Below, piece by piece: positions 1-8,939 of a stretch of 64,000 nt of DNA. Source of the DNA: an uncultured Paracoccaceae bacterium (GTDB lineage: Bacteria > Pseudomonadota > Alphaproteobacteria > Rhodobacterales > Rhodobacteraceae); contig CANMWG010000001.1 of assembly GCA_947501555.1 (NCBI GenBank), positions 2,356,001 to 2,420,000 of the forward strand, in the 5' to 3' direction. The notes beneath the pieces are model-generated. The model saw only the letters and a program-made list of their open reading frames with translations. It ran no database searches and was not told the origin of the DNA. The position numbers and the translations under genes are program-made. Position 1 is the first letter of the stretch; the number at the start of each line of letters is the position of its first letter.

Positions 1-306
1 GAGATCAGGGTTGAATTCACTTTTGGCCGGGCCGATGCCGTTGAGAACAAGTGGTTGTTCGATCGGCTGATTGAAAAGAAGGACGAGATCGAAGCCGCGT
101 TCGGCCATGAGATCGAGTGGCTCCGTCTGGACAACAAGAAGGCCAGCCGCCTGCAGTTTGGGCGCCCTTGCGAAGGATACAACCGCGAAGGCTGGCCTGA
201 ATACGTGGCTTGGCATGTCGAGCACATGCAGAAGTGGGAACGCGCGTTGAGGGGCCCCTTGGCGGAGTTGAACCAAGGCCTGAAATCCGGGGAGAACCTG
301 ATCTGA
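1..306 (+). CDS. DUF4268-type protein, C-terminal part (5' end outside window)
   Basis: The frame is open from base 1 and ends at TGA 304-306, so only the last 101 residues are visible. They contain a W-L-x-F-D-x-L-I-x-x-K-D-E-I-E stretch and a closing region with R-P and W-P-E-Y motifs, which resembles the DUF4268 domain often found in type I restriction-modification operons. No catalytic motif is visible in this piece. The stop overlaps the hsdR start (TGATG), so the two genes are translationally coupled and probably belong to one R-M operon whose hsdM and hsdS would lie upstream. Function is unknown; the family call is from memory of similar sequences. Confidence 0.6.
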   Translation, partial: EIRVEFTFGRADAVENKWLFDRLIEKKDEIEAAFGHEIEWLRLDNKKASRLQFGRPCEGYNREGWPEYVAWHVEHMQKWERALRGPLAELNQGLKSGENLI

Positions 307-3300
307 TGGCGTGGGCAAGCGAAGCGGACCTTGAAGCGGTGTTCATGGAGGATTTGGGAACTCTTGGGTATTCCTTGCATCATGGATCCGAAATTTCACC
401 TGAAATGCGAAATCCGATGCGTACCAGCTTTCGCGAAACTTTCCTGCTAAGGGTTTTTTTTGAGGCCCTCAAACGCTTGAACCCGGAGTTGCCAGATACG
501 GCGATACAGGAAGCAGCCGCTCGCGTTCATGATGTGGTGTTTGCGACAGATCTGGTTCAGGAAAACCGCAGGTTACACGATCTGCTCGTCAATGGTGTGG
601 CCCTGAGCTATTTCGCCGACGGGGAGGAGCGAAACGCGCGGGTGCAGCTTGTTGATTGGACCAACGAAAGCAACGATTGGCGTGCCGTCAACCAAGTGGA
701 CGTCGTCGGAAAGAACCCTCGCATTCCGGATGTCGTTCTGTTCTTAAACGGGCTGCCGTTGGTTGTAGTTGAGTTGAAAGGCACCGAAGGTGCGGACATC
801 GACGCGGCGTATCGCCAGATCGATACCTACAAGGAAGACATTCCCGATTTATTCCGTTCAACGCTGCTGACGGTGATCTCGGATGGGTTCAACGCACGCT
901 ATGGCTCTCTTTCTGCCGGTCTTGACCGCTTTATGCGTTGGCGCACCGTAGATGGAGAGACGATTGAGGCGGAAAACTCGACCCTTGCATTGCAGACACT
1001 GACCCAAGGTTTGCTGACCCCCGAAACGCTCTTGGGCATGTTGCGATGGTTCGTAGTGTTCGAGGACGAAGGTAAAGGTCCAATCAAAAAAATTGCAGGC
1101 TATCACCAGTTCCACGCTGTGCGCAAAGCTGTCGAAACGGTGATTGGGGCCAGAGATACAGACGGAAAAGGTGGTGTCATTTGGCACACGCAGGGCAGTG
1201 GCAAGTCTCTTCTGATGACTTTTCTTGCGGGACGCGTAATGCACCACGCTGGGCTGGAAAACCCAACGCTGCTCGTGTTGACGGACCGTAATGATCTCGA
1301 CAACCAATTGTTCGGAACTTTTGGCCGCTGCAAGGATCTTCTCGGGGAAGAGCCGGTTCAAGCTGATAGCATTGCCGCCCTCAAGACGCTTTTGAACAGA
1401 GAGGTCGGCGGGATTGTCTTTTCGACCATCCAGAAGTTCCGCCCCGAAAAAGGGGAGATATTCCCTGAACTTACGTCTCGGTCGAATGTGATTGTGATGG
1501 TCGACGAAGCGCATCGTACACAATATGGCTTTGAAGCTAAGCTGAAAAAAGACACGGGCGAAGTTCAGCACGGGCTGGCCTATCAGTTGCGGCAGGCGCT
1601 TCCCAATGCGGTCTATGTGGCCTTTACAGGTACTCCCGTCGATTTGGTCGGTGCAAACACCAGAAGCGTGTTTGGCGAATACATTGACGTCTATGACATC
1701 GCGCAAGCCGTTGAAGACGGCGCCACGGTGCCGATCTACTACGAAGCCAGAGTCGCGAAAATCGAAATGGACGACGACTTAAGCAGTGAGCTTGATGAAG
1801 AGTTCGACGAGGCCACTGAAACACTGGAGGAGGATCAAGCTGCTGCTGCAGCGCGGAAATGGTCCCGTGTCGAAGCATTGGTCGGGGCTGAGAAACGTCT
1901 GGATACCGTGGTTGAGGATATCCTCACACATTTTGATGCCCGCATCGAAGCGATTGACGGGAAGGCCATGATTGTTTGCATGAGCCGCCGGATCTGTGTT
2001 GAAGTCTACGAGCGCATCGTAGCGGCGAGACCTGATTGGCACAGTGACACGGATGACAGCGGCACCGTGAAAGTCATTATGACAGGGAGTGCGACCGACC
2101 CAGCGGAATTCCGACCTCATGTACGCTCCAAGACCCGTCAGGAAGCGATCAGGAACCGTGCGAAAGACCCTGATGACCCTTTGAAGATCGTTATCGTGCG
2201 GGACATGTGGCTAACTGGTTTCGATGCGCCCTGTATGCACACATTATACGTGGACAAGCCCATGAAGGGGCACGGCTTGATGCAAGCTATTGCGCGCGTA
2301 AACCGGGTTTTCAGGAATAAGCCCGCTGGCCTGATTGTCGACTATATCGGTATTGCTGCGGACTTGAAGAACGCATTGGCGCACTATTCACATTCAGATC
2401 AACAGCAGACCGGTATTAGTGAGGCAGAAGCAGTCGCAGCCTTCATGGATGCACTCGATGTGGCGCGGTCACAGCTCCATGGCTTCGACTATTCCACCAC
2501 TCTGGGTGGCACGCCGGCCGACCGACTGAAGATACTGCCAGCGGCGTTGAACCACGTCCTTGAAAAGGAACGAGATGAAGGCGAAGGTGCTGGTGCCGTA
2601 AAGCGCTTCAACGATGCTGTTGCGGGGGTGGTGAAGGCCTTCAAACTGGCTTCTGGGAGTACTCAAGCAAAATCAAGCACCGAAGAGGTCGCATTTTTCT
2701 CTGCTATTCGATCCGGATTGGAGAAAGTCGGTGCGGTTGGTCGGGTTGGTCACAACGGTTCGCCTGACTTCGCAATCCAGCAATTGGTGAACCGAGCCGT
2801 CGCATCTACGGAAGTAGTCGATATCCTTGAGGCCTGCGGGTTCGATAGACCGGACATCAGCGTCTTGTCAGATGCATTCATGATCGAAATTCAGAATATG
2901 AAGCACCGGAACTTGGCTGTTGAAGCGCTCAAAAAGCTCTTGAATGGAGAGATTACTTCGCGGACTCGCACGAACGTTGTACGCAAAGAAGAATTCTCAA
3001 CACGTCTTGAGCAGGCCATTGCCAGCTATCATAATCGCAGCGTTGACGCGCTTCAGGTGCTGCAAGAGTTGATCGAGATTGCCAAAGATCTGCGAGATGA
3101 GCCTGAGGATGGGCTCAGTCAGGAAGAGCGAGCATTCTATGATGCGTTGGCTCAAAATAACAGCGCTGTCGAGATAATGAGCAATCAAGAGCTGCGGGTC
3201 ATCGCAGCCGAACTCGTCGATACGGTGAGGAAGAACTCAGGTACAGATTGGTGGCGCCGCGATAATGTCAGGGCAAAAATGAGGGTGACCGTTAAGAAAA

Positions 3301-3395
3301 TCTTGCAACGGCATGGCTTTCCTCCAGACCTTGCCACGGATGCTGTGAAGACAGTGTTGCGGCAAGCTGAGGCACTAGCAACTGCAATTCTTTGA
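306..3395 (+). CDS. hsdR: Type I restriction enzyme R subunit (HsdR)
   Basis: A 1029-residue motor and nuclease subunit that translocates DNA and cuts it at a distance in complex with HsdM and HsdS. The N-terminal PD-(D/E)xK nuclease is visible as D142 and E156-x-K158 (ELKG). The SF2 helicase follows with Walker A GSGKS (K300), DEAH box (D400-H403), an FTGTP motif III, and a late TGFDAP...QAIARVNR motif VI. Length matches the family. I chose ATG 306 rather than the upstream in-frame start at 210 because it couples to the preceding stop and has GGGGAGA at 289-295 as ribosome binding site. The gene appears intact. It lies 88 bp before the proposed left end of a Tn7-like element. Confidence 0.93.
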   Translation: MAWASEADLEAVFMEDLGTLGYSLHHGSEISPEMRNPMRTSFRETFLLRVFFEALKRLNPELPDTAIQEAAARVHDVVFATDLVQENRRLHDLLVNGVALSYFADGEERNARVQLVDWTNESNDWRAVNQVDVVGKNPRIPDVVLFLNGLPLVVVELKGTEGADIDAAYRQIDTYKEDIPDLFRSTLLTVISDGFNARYGSLSAGLDRFMRWRTVDGETIEAENSTLALQTLTQGLLTPETLLGMLRWFVVFEDEGKGPIKKIAGYHQFHAVRKAVETVIGARDTDGKGGVIWHTQGSGKSLLMTFLAGRVMHHAGLENPTLLVLTDRNDLDNQLFGTFGRCKDLLGEEPVQADSIAALKTLLNREVGGIVFSTIQKFRPEKGEIFPELTSRSNVIVMVDEAHRTQYGFEAKLKKDTGEVQHGLAYQLRQALPNAVYVAFTGTPVDLVGANTRSVFGEYIDVYDIAQAVEDGATVPIYYEARVAKIEMDDDLSSELDEEFDEATETLEEDQAAAAARKWSRVEALVGAEKRLDTVVEDILTHFDARIEAIDGKAMIVCMSRRICVEVYERIVAARPDWHSDTDDSGTVKVIMTGSATDPAEFRPHVRSKTRQEAIRNRAKDPDDPLKIVIVRDMWLTGFDAPCMHTLYVDKPMKGHGLMQAIARVNRVFRNKPAGLIVDYIGIAADLKNALAHYSHSDQQQTGISEAEAVAAFMDALDVARSQLHGFDYSTTLGGTPADRLKILPAALNHVLEKERDEGEGAGAVKRFNDAVAGVVKAFKLASGSTQAKSSTEEVAFFSAIRSGLEKVGAVGRVGHNGSPDFAIQQLVNRAVASTEVVDILEACGFDRPDISVLSDAFMIEIQNMKHRNLAVEALKKLLNGEITSRTRTNVVRKEEFSTRLEQAIASYHNRSVDALQVLQELIEIAKDLRDEPEDGLSQEERAFYDALAQNNSAVEIMSNQELRVIAAELVDTVRKNSGTDWWRRDNVRAKMRVTVKKILQRHGFPPDLATDAVKTVLRQAEALATAIL

Positions 3396-4164
3396 GAGCC
3401 AAGTAAGATGGCCGTCAGGTGCTTCATGTTTGAGGTAACGGTCCAACGATGTGGCGCGCTACGAGGTGCGAAAAAGTTCCAGTGTCGGAAAATTAGATAC
3501 CAATTTACGGTAAAAACCGGAACGCTTTTGCATGGTAGGGTAATCTCTCTATTCGGAAATGGTTTCTTGATGCAGAGGACGCAATTCGATGTAATGCCCT
3601 AGGTAGGGCGACCGATTTGCGGACAGGCCACCAGTTCAAGGATCGCATTGGACTTTATATAATGTAGCTCATGCACTGAAGAGGGTTCTGGAAGATGAGT
3701 TCTCTACTTTGGCCCCAGGACTTTTGTATCGCTGCATATGCTCGGACGAAGTCCAGTCACTACCAAATCTAGTCCAACGATCACCTGACCGCATGTGGCG
3801 TTTGTGCAGCCTGTTGCTTCGGGTGCCCCACGCGATCAGTGCCTCTAAAAAGGGACAATTTCTTTTCAAAAAATTTCTCACAGCTCTATAAAAGCGAATT
3901 TTTTCCTCCTAGTTCAATTTTAGAACGGGGAAAACGGAGCTCGGTAAATGGATGGACAGGCGAAAATTGCTGAAGGTTTTTTGGCTAGGATTGAAGGCAT
4001 GCGACGAACATCACTCTTCGGATTTTCGCACTAAGCGTATGTAAATAAATGATTATTTGACTCGACTCGTTTTCAGGTCAAAGCTTAAGTTCACCAAGTG
4101 CGAATTTTGACAAAACGTAACACAAGTCTGCGATAGGAAGGATTTGAATGAAAAAATGAAAGAA
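3396..4164. other. ORF-free region between hsdR and the tns genes
   Basis: Nearly 800 bp without a convincing gene on either strand; only short unsupported ORFs of 60-90 residues occur. It is more AT-rich than the flanking genes, for example 3840-3910 and 4040-4165. At 3483 it contains TGTCGGAAAATTAGATACC, which resembles the site reading inward from the opposite end of the tns module (see the element entry). No tRNA, CRISPR or protein relic was recognised. Confidence 0.5.
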
Positions 4165-4200
4165 AAGAAAAGGGGCGAACCGCTGGAACGGCCACCCCCT
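4165..4200 (-). terminator. Minus-strand intrinsic terminator hairpin
   Basis: Read on the minus strand, GGGG(tgg)CCG(ttccag)CGG(ttcg)CCCC is followed by TTTTCTTTTC, which is a good rho-independent terminator. No convincing minus-strand gene lies upstream of it between here and tnsA, so it may end a short untranslated RNA that starts near the tnsA promoter. Two further short hairpins at about 4204-4219 and 4237-4258 precede it in the same transcript direction. Confidence 0.55.
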
Positions 4201-4420
4201 TAAGACTGGAAAACCAGCCTGCTTCTTACGGCATGTGTATCTGAGTGTTCGATCTCAGACAACGATTTTCCGGTTTCTTTGCTGACAGCGCGAATAGCGA
4301 CATAGTGCTACCCTGGTCGATCGCGCAGCTAGCAATCTTTCGAAGTATCGAGGCCCCGGTCCTCTTAACCGGCCCCACCGAAAAAACGATCACAAAAACG
4401 CATTCCTTGCTGGAATGTGA
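4201..4420 (-). ncRNA. Possible small RNA upstream of tnsA, antisense orientation
   Basis: This is the stretch between the tnsA ribosome binding site and the minus-strand terminator at 4165-4200. Inverted repeats at 4204-4219 (CTGG-AAAA-CCAG core) and 4237-4258 (TCTGAG/CTCAGA arms) could fold. A terminator without a gene upstream suggests a transcript. I see no match to tRNA, tmRNA, 6S or CRISPR RNA. The 5' end is a guess. It could equally be the tnsA leader with a terminator serving an unrelated minus-strand transcript. Confidence 0.2.
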
Positions 4421-4431
4421 CCGGAGAAATT

Positions 4432-5175
4432 ATGCCTTACGACCAAACAGAAGAGAACCAAGATCAATACGCCAACGCTACTTTTGGCCCTCCGCCAATT
4501 GCCGACCCAGATGATCCATTCAGAGTAATCAACTCCCATCTCGAAAAGATGGAACTCGGCAAATCTAGCAGTTCTTGCAAGCTGTCCTTTGTAACACGGC
4601 TTAACCGACACGCTGCCCTGCAGGAGTTTTGGTGCGCGTCCTATGAAGAAGCTTGCGTTTATCAGAACTTGGCTGGTCACCGTGATGTCATCAACTTCAA
4701 AGAGCAGCTGACCCGCGTTGATTTTGTCAACGAGAAGGGCAAAGCGACCTACACAAAGGTCGATGCTCATGTGTTGCTGAAAGATGCGAAGGAAGTCCTG
4801 TTCTCTGTCAAATACGATGAGAAATCCCAGCGTACATCATATATTGCGGAGATCGCACACATTGCAGGCCAGTGCAGCCGGCAGATCGCTGATCGGTTCA
4901 ACCTAGGTTCGCGATATGCGTTTCATCCGATCTTTCGCAAATGTGCTGCCGAAATCCACTCAGCACGTCGTGGCTGGGACCCCGAGGCAGACCGTATCGT
5001 GCTTGAAGTGGCAAACGACCTCGGCAGGCCCGCGACCTTCGGTGAACTGGTAGAGCTATCGTCTTTGGGAGGCCGCGGGCAACGCGCCGCTATTCGCCTG
5101 ATCGGTGACGGGGACATCAAGAAAGACCATCTTGATCCCTTTGCCGTCGGCACACTTTGTGAGGTGGCAGCATGA
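4432..5175 (+). CDS. tnsA: TnsA-like heteromeric transposase endonuclease
   Basis: A 247-residue protein. In Tn7, TnsA is the restriction-like PD-(D/E)xK nuclease that nicks the 5' ends of the element so that it moves by cut-and-paste. A matching layout is visible: E72/E73 in YEEAC, D111 in KVDAHV, and S125-V126-K127 in FSVKYD, where TnsA proteins usually have a Q-x-K or E-x-K. The region after about residue 165 (HPIFRK, then a helical tail) fits the C-terminal domain that contacts the ATPase. ATG 4432 was chosen because GGAGA lies five bases upstream; an in-frame GTG at 4417 has no better site. It overlaps tnsB by four bases (ATGA), indicating coupled translation. Confidence 0.75.
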   Translation: MPYDQTEENQDQYANATFGPPPIADPDDPFRVINSHLEKMELGKSSSSCKLSFVTRLNRHAALQEFWCASYEEACVYQNLAGHRDVINFKEQLTRVDFVNEKGKATYTKVDAHVLLKDAKEVLFSVKYDEKSQRTSYIAEIAHIAGQCSRQIADRFNLGSRYAFHPIFRKCAAEIHSARRGWDPEADRIVLEVANDLGRPATFGELVELSSLGGRGQRAAIRLIGDGDIKKDHLDPFAVGTLCEVAA

Positions 5176-7430
5176 ATTTCTTTGGCAACCTTACTGAGGC
5201 TGATCGCGTGCTCTTTGAGGGCTACGATGTCTGGAAAGTAACGCCGAAGGTCGACCCTGAGACAAAAAAAATCACGCACTACATTCTTGCCGTGTATACG
5301 GATTCCGAGGCGCAGATCAGGACCTTCTGCCCAGATGAGATCACCTCACTGATCGAAGCTGAACGGCTCGTGATTGACCGTGGATATTACAGCCTAAAGC
5401 GCGTCGAAGATCGAAGGATGCATGGCCGTAAAGAGCTGTATCTGGCCGGAAAAAAGCAACGGGAGTCCATTGGCCGCAAGGTTTTTCTTGCAGAGCGTAT
5501 GGCTCATTATCGCCGCGTGGGTATGACTCTCACGCGAGAGGGCGTCGCAATTTTCCGGTTGAAGCTTGATGCAGACTATCGGCAATTCCAGGCTCGCGTA
5601 AAGTATGGGACCGAGAAGACGAATTCTTCTCAGTCTCTGCACCCGCTTCCCTGCAGCGATACTTTGCTCGGCTATCTTCGGAAGTACAAGAATGCCGACC
5701 ACGACCCGAATGTGTTCAACACGAAGCGCGTTTCTACTCATACGCCGACATTTGCGAATGATGATTTTAATTTCGTTATGAACATCCTGCGCGACTACGC
5801 GCGCGGCGGACCAAGTGCCGAAGATAGTCGCCCGGTCGGAAAGTCATCGAAAAAGGAGATCGCAGAGCGCGCGGTTAAGGAAGTGGCTGCCGAGAATGCA
5901 CGCCGGGCGAAGCTAGGACCACTCAAACTGATCCCTGTTAAGAGCGTGAGAACGTATGAGCGCTACATCGACGAATACCTCGATCCGTTTACCGTTGTCC
6001 TGCAACGAGAGGGCCTGGCGGCGGCCATCCGGAAATTCGGCATGTCCGAAGCTGGCATGTCCGTCACTACCGTTGGCGAGAATGTCCAGTTTGATGCCTG
6101 GTGCTTCCATATCGTCACCCTTGACGTGACCCGTTCCGAATATGAACGAATGACTGAAGAGGAGCGGGCGAAAGTGAAGCGCGTGCGTCGCTGGGTGGTC
6201 GTCGCGATCGATGTCGCTTCTAGGATCATCCTAGGATACTCGATCTGCCGGAGCCCAAATCAAAAGGCGACTCTCGAGGCTCTCAGGTCCTGTTTCGTGG
6301 ACAAGACATACCTGTTCCGGAATGCAGGGATTGAAAACTCTGACTGGGACCACGTATGCCCGATCCAGCTCGTTTCGACCGATTCAGGTTCAGAATTCGG
6401 TAAGCATCCTTTCGGCGGCGCTGAATTCTCGGCCGCAGTAAAGCGCCTCCATAGTTCGTTCATGAACACGGCCGCCGGAGTCGCAAATCTGCGTGGTCAT
6501 ATCGAAAGGTGGTTCCGGACTTGCGAACTGAAATTCGCCAGAACCACTCCGGGTTGGACTGCGAGCATGCCATCGAAACTGAACGATCGGAAACCACACG
6601 AAGAAGCTTGCGTCACGGATGATGAGCTTGACCAGATCTTCGTCATCTTTATCGCCGAATACCACAACACGCCGCACCGCGGGTTGAATGGGAAAACACC
6701 TGCGACGGCTTGGGAAGAGCTGACCCAAGATGTCGCTTACGACCCAACGCAGATCCCGGGTCCGCAAGACCTTCGTGAGGCTTGTGGGTTCTCGACCACA
6801 GCACGGGTAACGCATGAAGGCATTCGTTTCGCCGGTGCCACCTACCTTAACGAGTTCATTCGGATTGATCGGAAAACACCGGTGGCAGATCGTGTCGCCG
6901 CTCCAGACGGATCGGTTGAAATCATTGTCGACCCGATGGATATGGGGGCCATCTCTGTCGTGGGTCATGATGATACGATTTCCGTCCCCGCACTTGACAG
7001 TTCACTGCGCGGGAAAACCCTTCGGCAGTGGCAAGCAGAATGCCAGCTGAGGCGTGCGGAGGCTGCCCTCGACCGCCAGCGCCGCAGTGGTGCGCGTGAT
7101 GAAGCACAGCGGCGTCGCGCGGAAGTCGTCGGCAAGATCATGCGTGGCAACGATATGGGTATGGCTGGCTACACCCAAACCGAGTTGGATCGTGCAAGCC
7201 TCGAGCTGTCTTTCGGAAAGGGCTCGAATGAGGAACCCTTCATTGGTCGGGATGAGTATGAAGATCCAGTCCACGGGGGCTTTGAGACCGCTGACGATGA
7301 CATTCGTGAAGAGGAAGAGCTGCCGTGTGATGGTGCTACGGAGGACGAATACGGGGTCAACTCGGTGGTTCTCCCGGACGAGCCCGGAAGCCTTGATCGT
7401 TTCCGGACCAGCAAGAAATTTTCTCGGTAG
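5172..7430 (+). CDS. tnsB: TnsB/TniA-like DDE transposase (Mu/rve integrase family)
   Basis: A 752-residue transposase that binds the element ends and performs strand transfer. The retroviral-integrase fold carries the expected triad D308 (QFDAW), D404 (STDSGSEFG) and E445 (HIERWF). An N-terminal helix-turn-helix DNA-binding portion lies before it and a Mu-type C-terminal beta-barrel after about residue 520. The acidic tail (residues about 690-745, rich in E and D) resembles the region that contacts the AAA+ partner in TnsB/MuA proteins. It is in operon with tnsA (ATGA overlap) and tnsC (20-bp gap). Length is typical for TnsB. Tn7-like is preferred over Tn5053-like because of the preceding tnsA. 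Confidence 0.88.
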   Translation: MNFFGNLTEADRVLFEGYDVWKVTPKVDPETKKITHYILAVYTDSEAQIRTFCPDEITSLIEAERLVIDRGYYSLKRVEDRRMHGRKELYLAGKKQRESIGRKVFLAERMAHYRRVGMTLTREGVAIFRLKLDADYRQFQARVKYGTEKTNSSQSLHPLPCSDTLLGYLRKYKNADHDPNVFNTKRVSTHTPTFANDDFNFVMNILRDYARGGPSAEDSRPVGKSSKKEIAERAVKEVAAENARRAKLGPLKLIPVKSVRTYERYIDEYLDPFTVVLQREGLAAAIRKFGMSEAGMSVTTVGENVQFDAWCFHIVTLDVTRSEYERMTEEERAKVKRVRRWVVVAIDVASRIILGYSICRSPNQKATLEALRSCFVDKTYLFRNAGIENSDWDHVCPIQLVSTDSGSEFGKHPFGGAEFSAAVKRLHSSFMNTAAGVANLRGHIERWFRTCELKFARTTPGWTASMPSKLNDRKPHEEACVTDDELDQIFVIFIAEYHNTPHRGLNGKTPATAWEELTQDVAYDPTQIPGPQDLREACGFSTTARVTHEGIRFAGATYLNEFIRIDRKTPVADRVAAPDGSVEIIVDPMDMGAISVVGHDDTISVPALDSSLRGKTLRQWQAECQLRRAEAALDRQRRSGARDEAQRRRAEVVGKIMRGNDMGMAGYTQTELDRASLELSFGKGSNEEPFIGRDEYEDPVHGGFETADDDIREEEELPCDGATEDEYGVNSVVLPDEPGSLDRFRTSKKFSR

Positions 7431-7450
7431 ATGGTAAGGAAGGGATCGTC

Positions 7451-8461
7451 ATGCCAACGACAATCGATGTTGCTAAATTCAACGCACTGAAAAGCAAGGC
7501 ACGATCAAAGGTCGACCTTGAAAGCCAGTTCTTTGAGACGGAGGATTTCAAAAATCTCAAAGACCGTATCTTCACGGCCTTGGTCGATCGAGAAGAAGGC
7601 CTTAGTCGCGGGAACACCGAAGTGCGCGGCGCGGCCCTGATCGGCCCCCCAGGGATCGGCAAGACCCGCATGGTCAAGCGGATCGCATCCGAATTCAAGG
7701 AGGTCGTAGATGCGACTGGGGGGCTTCAATATGGATCCCTGATTTGGAGCGTTACGGTGCCAAGCCGGGCGACTGTGAAAGAGACCTGCGAACTGATCCT
7801 GCACGATCTGGGCTATCCGATCTCCGCGCGCCGTGACGAGGGCTACCTCATCGGTCTCGTCGTAAACAGGCTTCAGCAAAAGGGAATTGCCGCACTTCAT
7901 CTCGACGAGGTTCAGGACAGCGGTCGGTACATGACAAGCGACAGCATGAAGCACTTTACCGGTAGGTTCCGCAATTTCATGCAGAATAGGTCATGGCCGA
8001 TTTGCGTCATCATCACCGGCACCATGGAGGCCAAAACGATCATCAATCAGGATAAGGCACTTCAGCGCCGGCTCAAGCCGATCGAAGTTCTTCCCATGAC
8101 CTTCAGCAAAGATGGTCCATTGATCAAACGCTCCATCAAGGAACTGCTGGAAAGAGCAGGGCTGGAGGATGGTGGCTTGCTGGATGAAAGCGAATTCATC
8201 AAAATCCTGATGCATGCATCGGCACAGCGTTTTGGCATGGCGATCGAAATGTTCATCGCTGCAACTGGCATTGCCAAAAAGTCCGAAGGTCGAAAGATTG
8301 CTATCGAACATTTCGCGGAAGATTACTATGAACGGATGAACTGCGACGATGTTCTAAATCCTTTCCTCAGCCATGATTGGCGAAACATCGATACGACGAA
8401 CGCGATGGACAGGCACATGAAGGAAACACGGCTGACTCGGAGGAAGCCTCGGAACAGATAA
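7451..8461 (+). CDS. tnsC: TnsC/TniB-like AAA+ ATPase, transposition regulator
   Basis: A 336-residue AAA+ ATPase. In this family the protein forms an ATP-dependent filament on target DNA, recruits TnsB and mediates target immunity. Walker A GPPGIGKT is at 65-72 and Walker B ALHLDE at 148-153. A sensor-type stretch IITGTMEAK and an arginine-rich AAA lid (QRRLKPIEV) follow. It is the third gene of the operon, and the intrinsic terminator at 8485 ends the unit directly after it. In most Tn7-like and Tn5053-like systems a TniQ/TnsD target selector would come next; none is present. Confidence 0.85.
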   Translation: MPTTIDVAKFNALKSKARSKVDLESQFFETEDFKNLKDRIFTALVDREEGLSRGNTEVRGAALIGPPGIGKTRMVKRIASEFKEVVDATGGLQYGSLIWSVTVPSRATVKETCELILHDLGYPISARRDEGYLIGLVVNRLQQKGIAALHLDEVQDSGRYMTSDSMKHFTGRFRNFMQNRSWPICVIITGTMEAKTIINQDKALQRRLKPIEVLPMTFSKDGPLIKRSIKELLERAGLEDGGLLDESEFIKILMHASAQRFGMAIEMFIAATGIAKKSEGRKIAIEHFAEDYYERMNCDDVLNPFLSHDWRNIDTTNAMDRHMKETRLTRRKPRNR

Positions 8462-8484
8462 GCCGCCAAGACAAGGGATATTCA

Positions 8485-8512
8485 AGCCGCTCAGGGATGA
8501 GCGGCTTTTTTT
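8485..8512 (+). terminator. Intrinsic terminator after tnsABC
   Basis: AGCCGCTCA-GGGA-TGAGCGGCT forms a 9-bp stem with a 4-base loop and is followed by an uninterrupted T run. It starts 23 bp after the tnsC stop. Confidence 0.9.
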
Positions 8513-8547
8513 AATGGGGAAACCGAAGAAAACCAACGGTTTATGGA

Positions 8548-8708
8548 TGTCGCAAGACGGAAATTAGGTGTCGCAGGGACGGAAAGTGAAATAGCGTAAC
8601 GAAATTATTTTCTTTATATTTCAATAGGGTATTATTAAATAGGAACGGACTTTAGATGTCGAACGTCAATTGATTGACGTTCGACATCTAAAGTCCGTCT
8701 TTCCGACA
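8548..8708. repeat. Right-end array of TGTCG transposase-type sites
   Basis: Sites TGTCGCAAGACGGAAAT (8548), TGTCGCAGGGACGGAAAG (8568) and TGTCGAACGTCAAT (8657) point rightwards. TGTCGGAAAGACGG (reading leftwards from 8708) and TGTCGAACGTCAAT (leftwards from 8686) point inwards. TTAG or TTTAGA commonly precedes each TGTCG. Such spaced repeats are what a TnsB/TniA-class transposase binds. The mixture of orientations is not the usual one-direction array of a single right end and suggests two abutted or rearranged ends. Confidence 0.5.
8645..8698. repeat. Perfect inverted repeat with 26-bp arms and 2-bp spacer
   Basis: Arms 8645-8670 and 8673-8698 are exact reverse complements separated by TG. 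Each arm begins ACGGACTTTAG and contains one TGTCGAACGTCAAT site, so it is a head-to-head pair of transposase-type sites. There is no T run after it, so it does not look like a terminator. It could extrude as a cruciform. Confidence 0.95.
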
Positions 8709-8939
8709 AAAAACGGGTTTTTATGGCGATATCAGGCTCACTGTAAATTTAATGCTTATATTTCAGAGTCTTATTTAAATTTCTGCGCTTCTCTAGCTCT
8801 AACATCTCTCAAACCTAGCCGAGGTCGAACGAGCCTGCGAGAACGAGCTTATTTGCCTCATGACAAAGCAATCAGCGCGCTACATCCTGTTGCGCAACAT
8901 CCTTGGTGGAGGGAGCGCGCTCGGCGACGACGACATCAA

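Larger units (their letters stand above)
3483..8708. mobile_element. Putative Tn7-like transposon with tnsABC and no tniQ/tnsD
   Basis: The proposed termini are inverted: TGTCGGAAA begins at 3483 and its reverse complement TTTCCGACA ends at 8708. Inside both ends a second site of the form TTAGAT(A/G)(C/T)C follows. A closely related inner copy, TGTCGCAAGACGGAAATTAG, lies at 8548. TGT...ACA ends and repeated transposase sites are characteristic of Tn7/Tn5053-type elements. The cargo is only three transposition genes plus about 950 bp of noncoding DNA. No 5-bp target duplication is seen (TCCAG on the left, AAAAA on the right), so the exact boundaries, especially the left, are uncertain. The presence of an element is well supported by its genes; the coordinates are inference. 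Confidence 0.4.

Noticed and set aside
858..1706. Minus-strand 282-codon ORF within hsdR
   Set aside because: It is antisense to intact helicase motifs and has no family signature.
3948..4034. Short ORF of 28 codons starting ATGGATGGACAGGC
   Set aside because: No ribosome binding site, no recognisable sequence and no support beyond being open.
4170..4260. A series of stems with GGTTCG and TTCGAT loops that looks tRNA- or tmRNA-like
   Set aside because: The stems do not give a 7-bp acceptor or a 5-bp anticodon stem with a 7-base loop on either strand. The first hairpin fits a minus-strand terminator better.
4245..4514. Plus-strand 89-codon ORF overlapping the start of tnsA
   Set aside because: It runs into tnsA in another frame, and its composition is that of a shadow.
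8670..8939. Extended N-terminus of the integrase ORF starting at TTG inside the palindrome
   Set aside because: The translated stretch has no integrase-like sequence, and the family start MVERKKYLWQHPTGRWYV begins at 8940.
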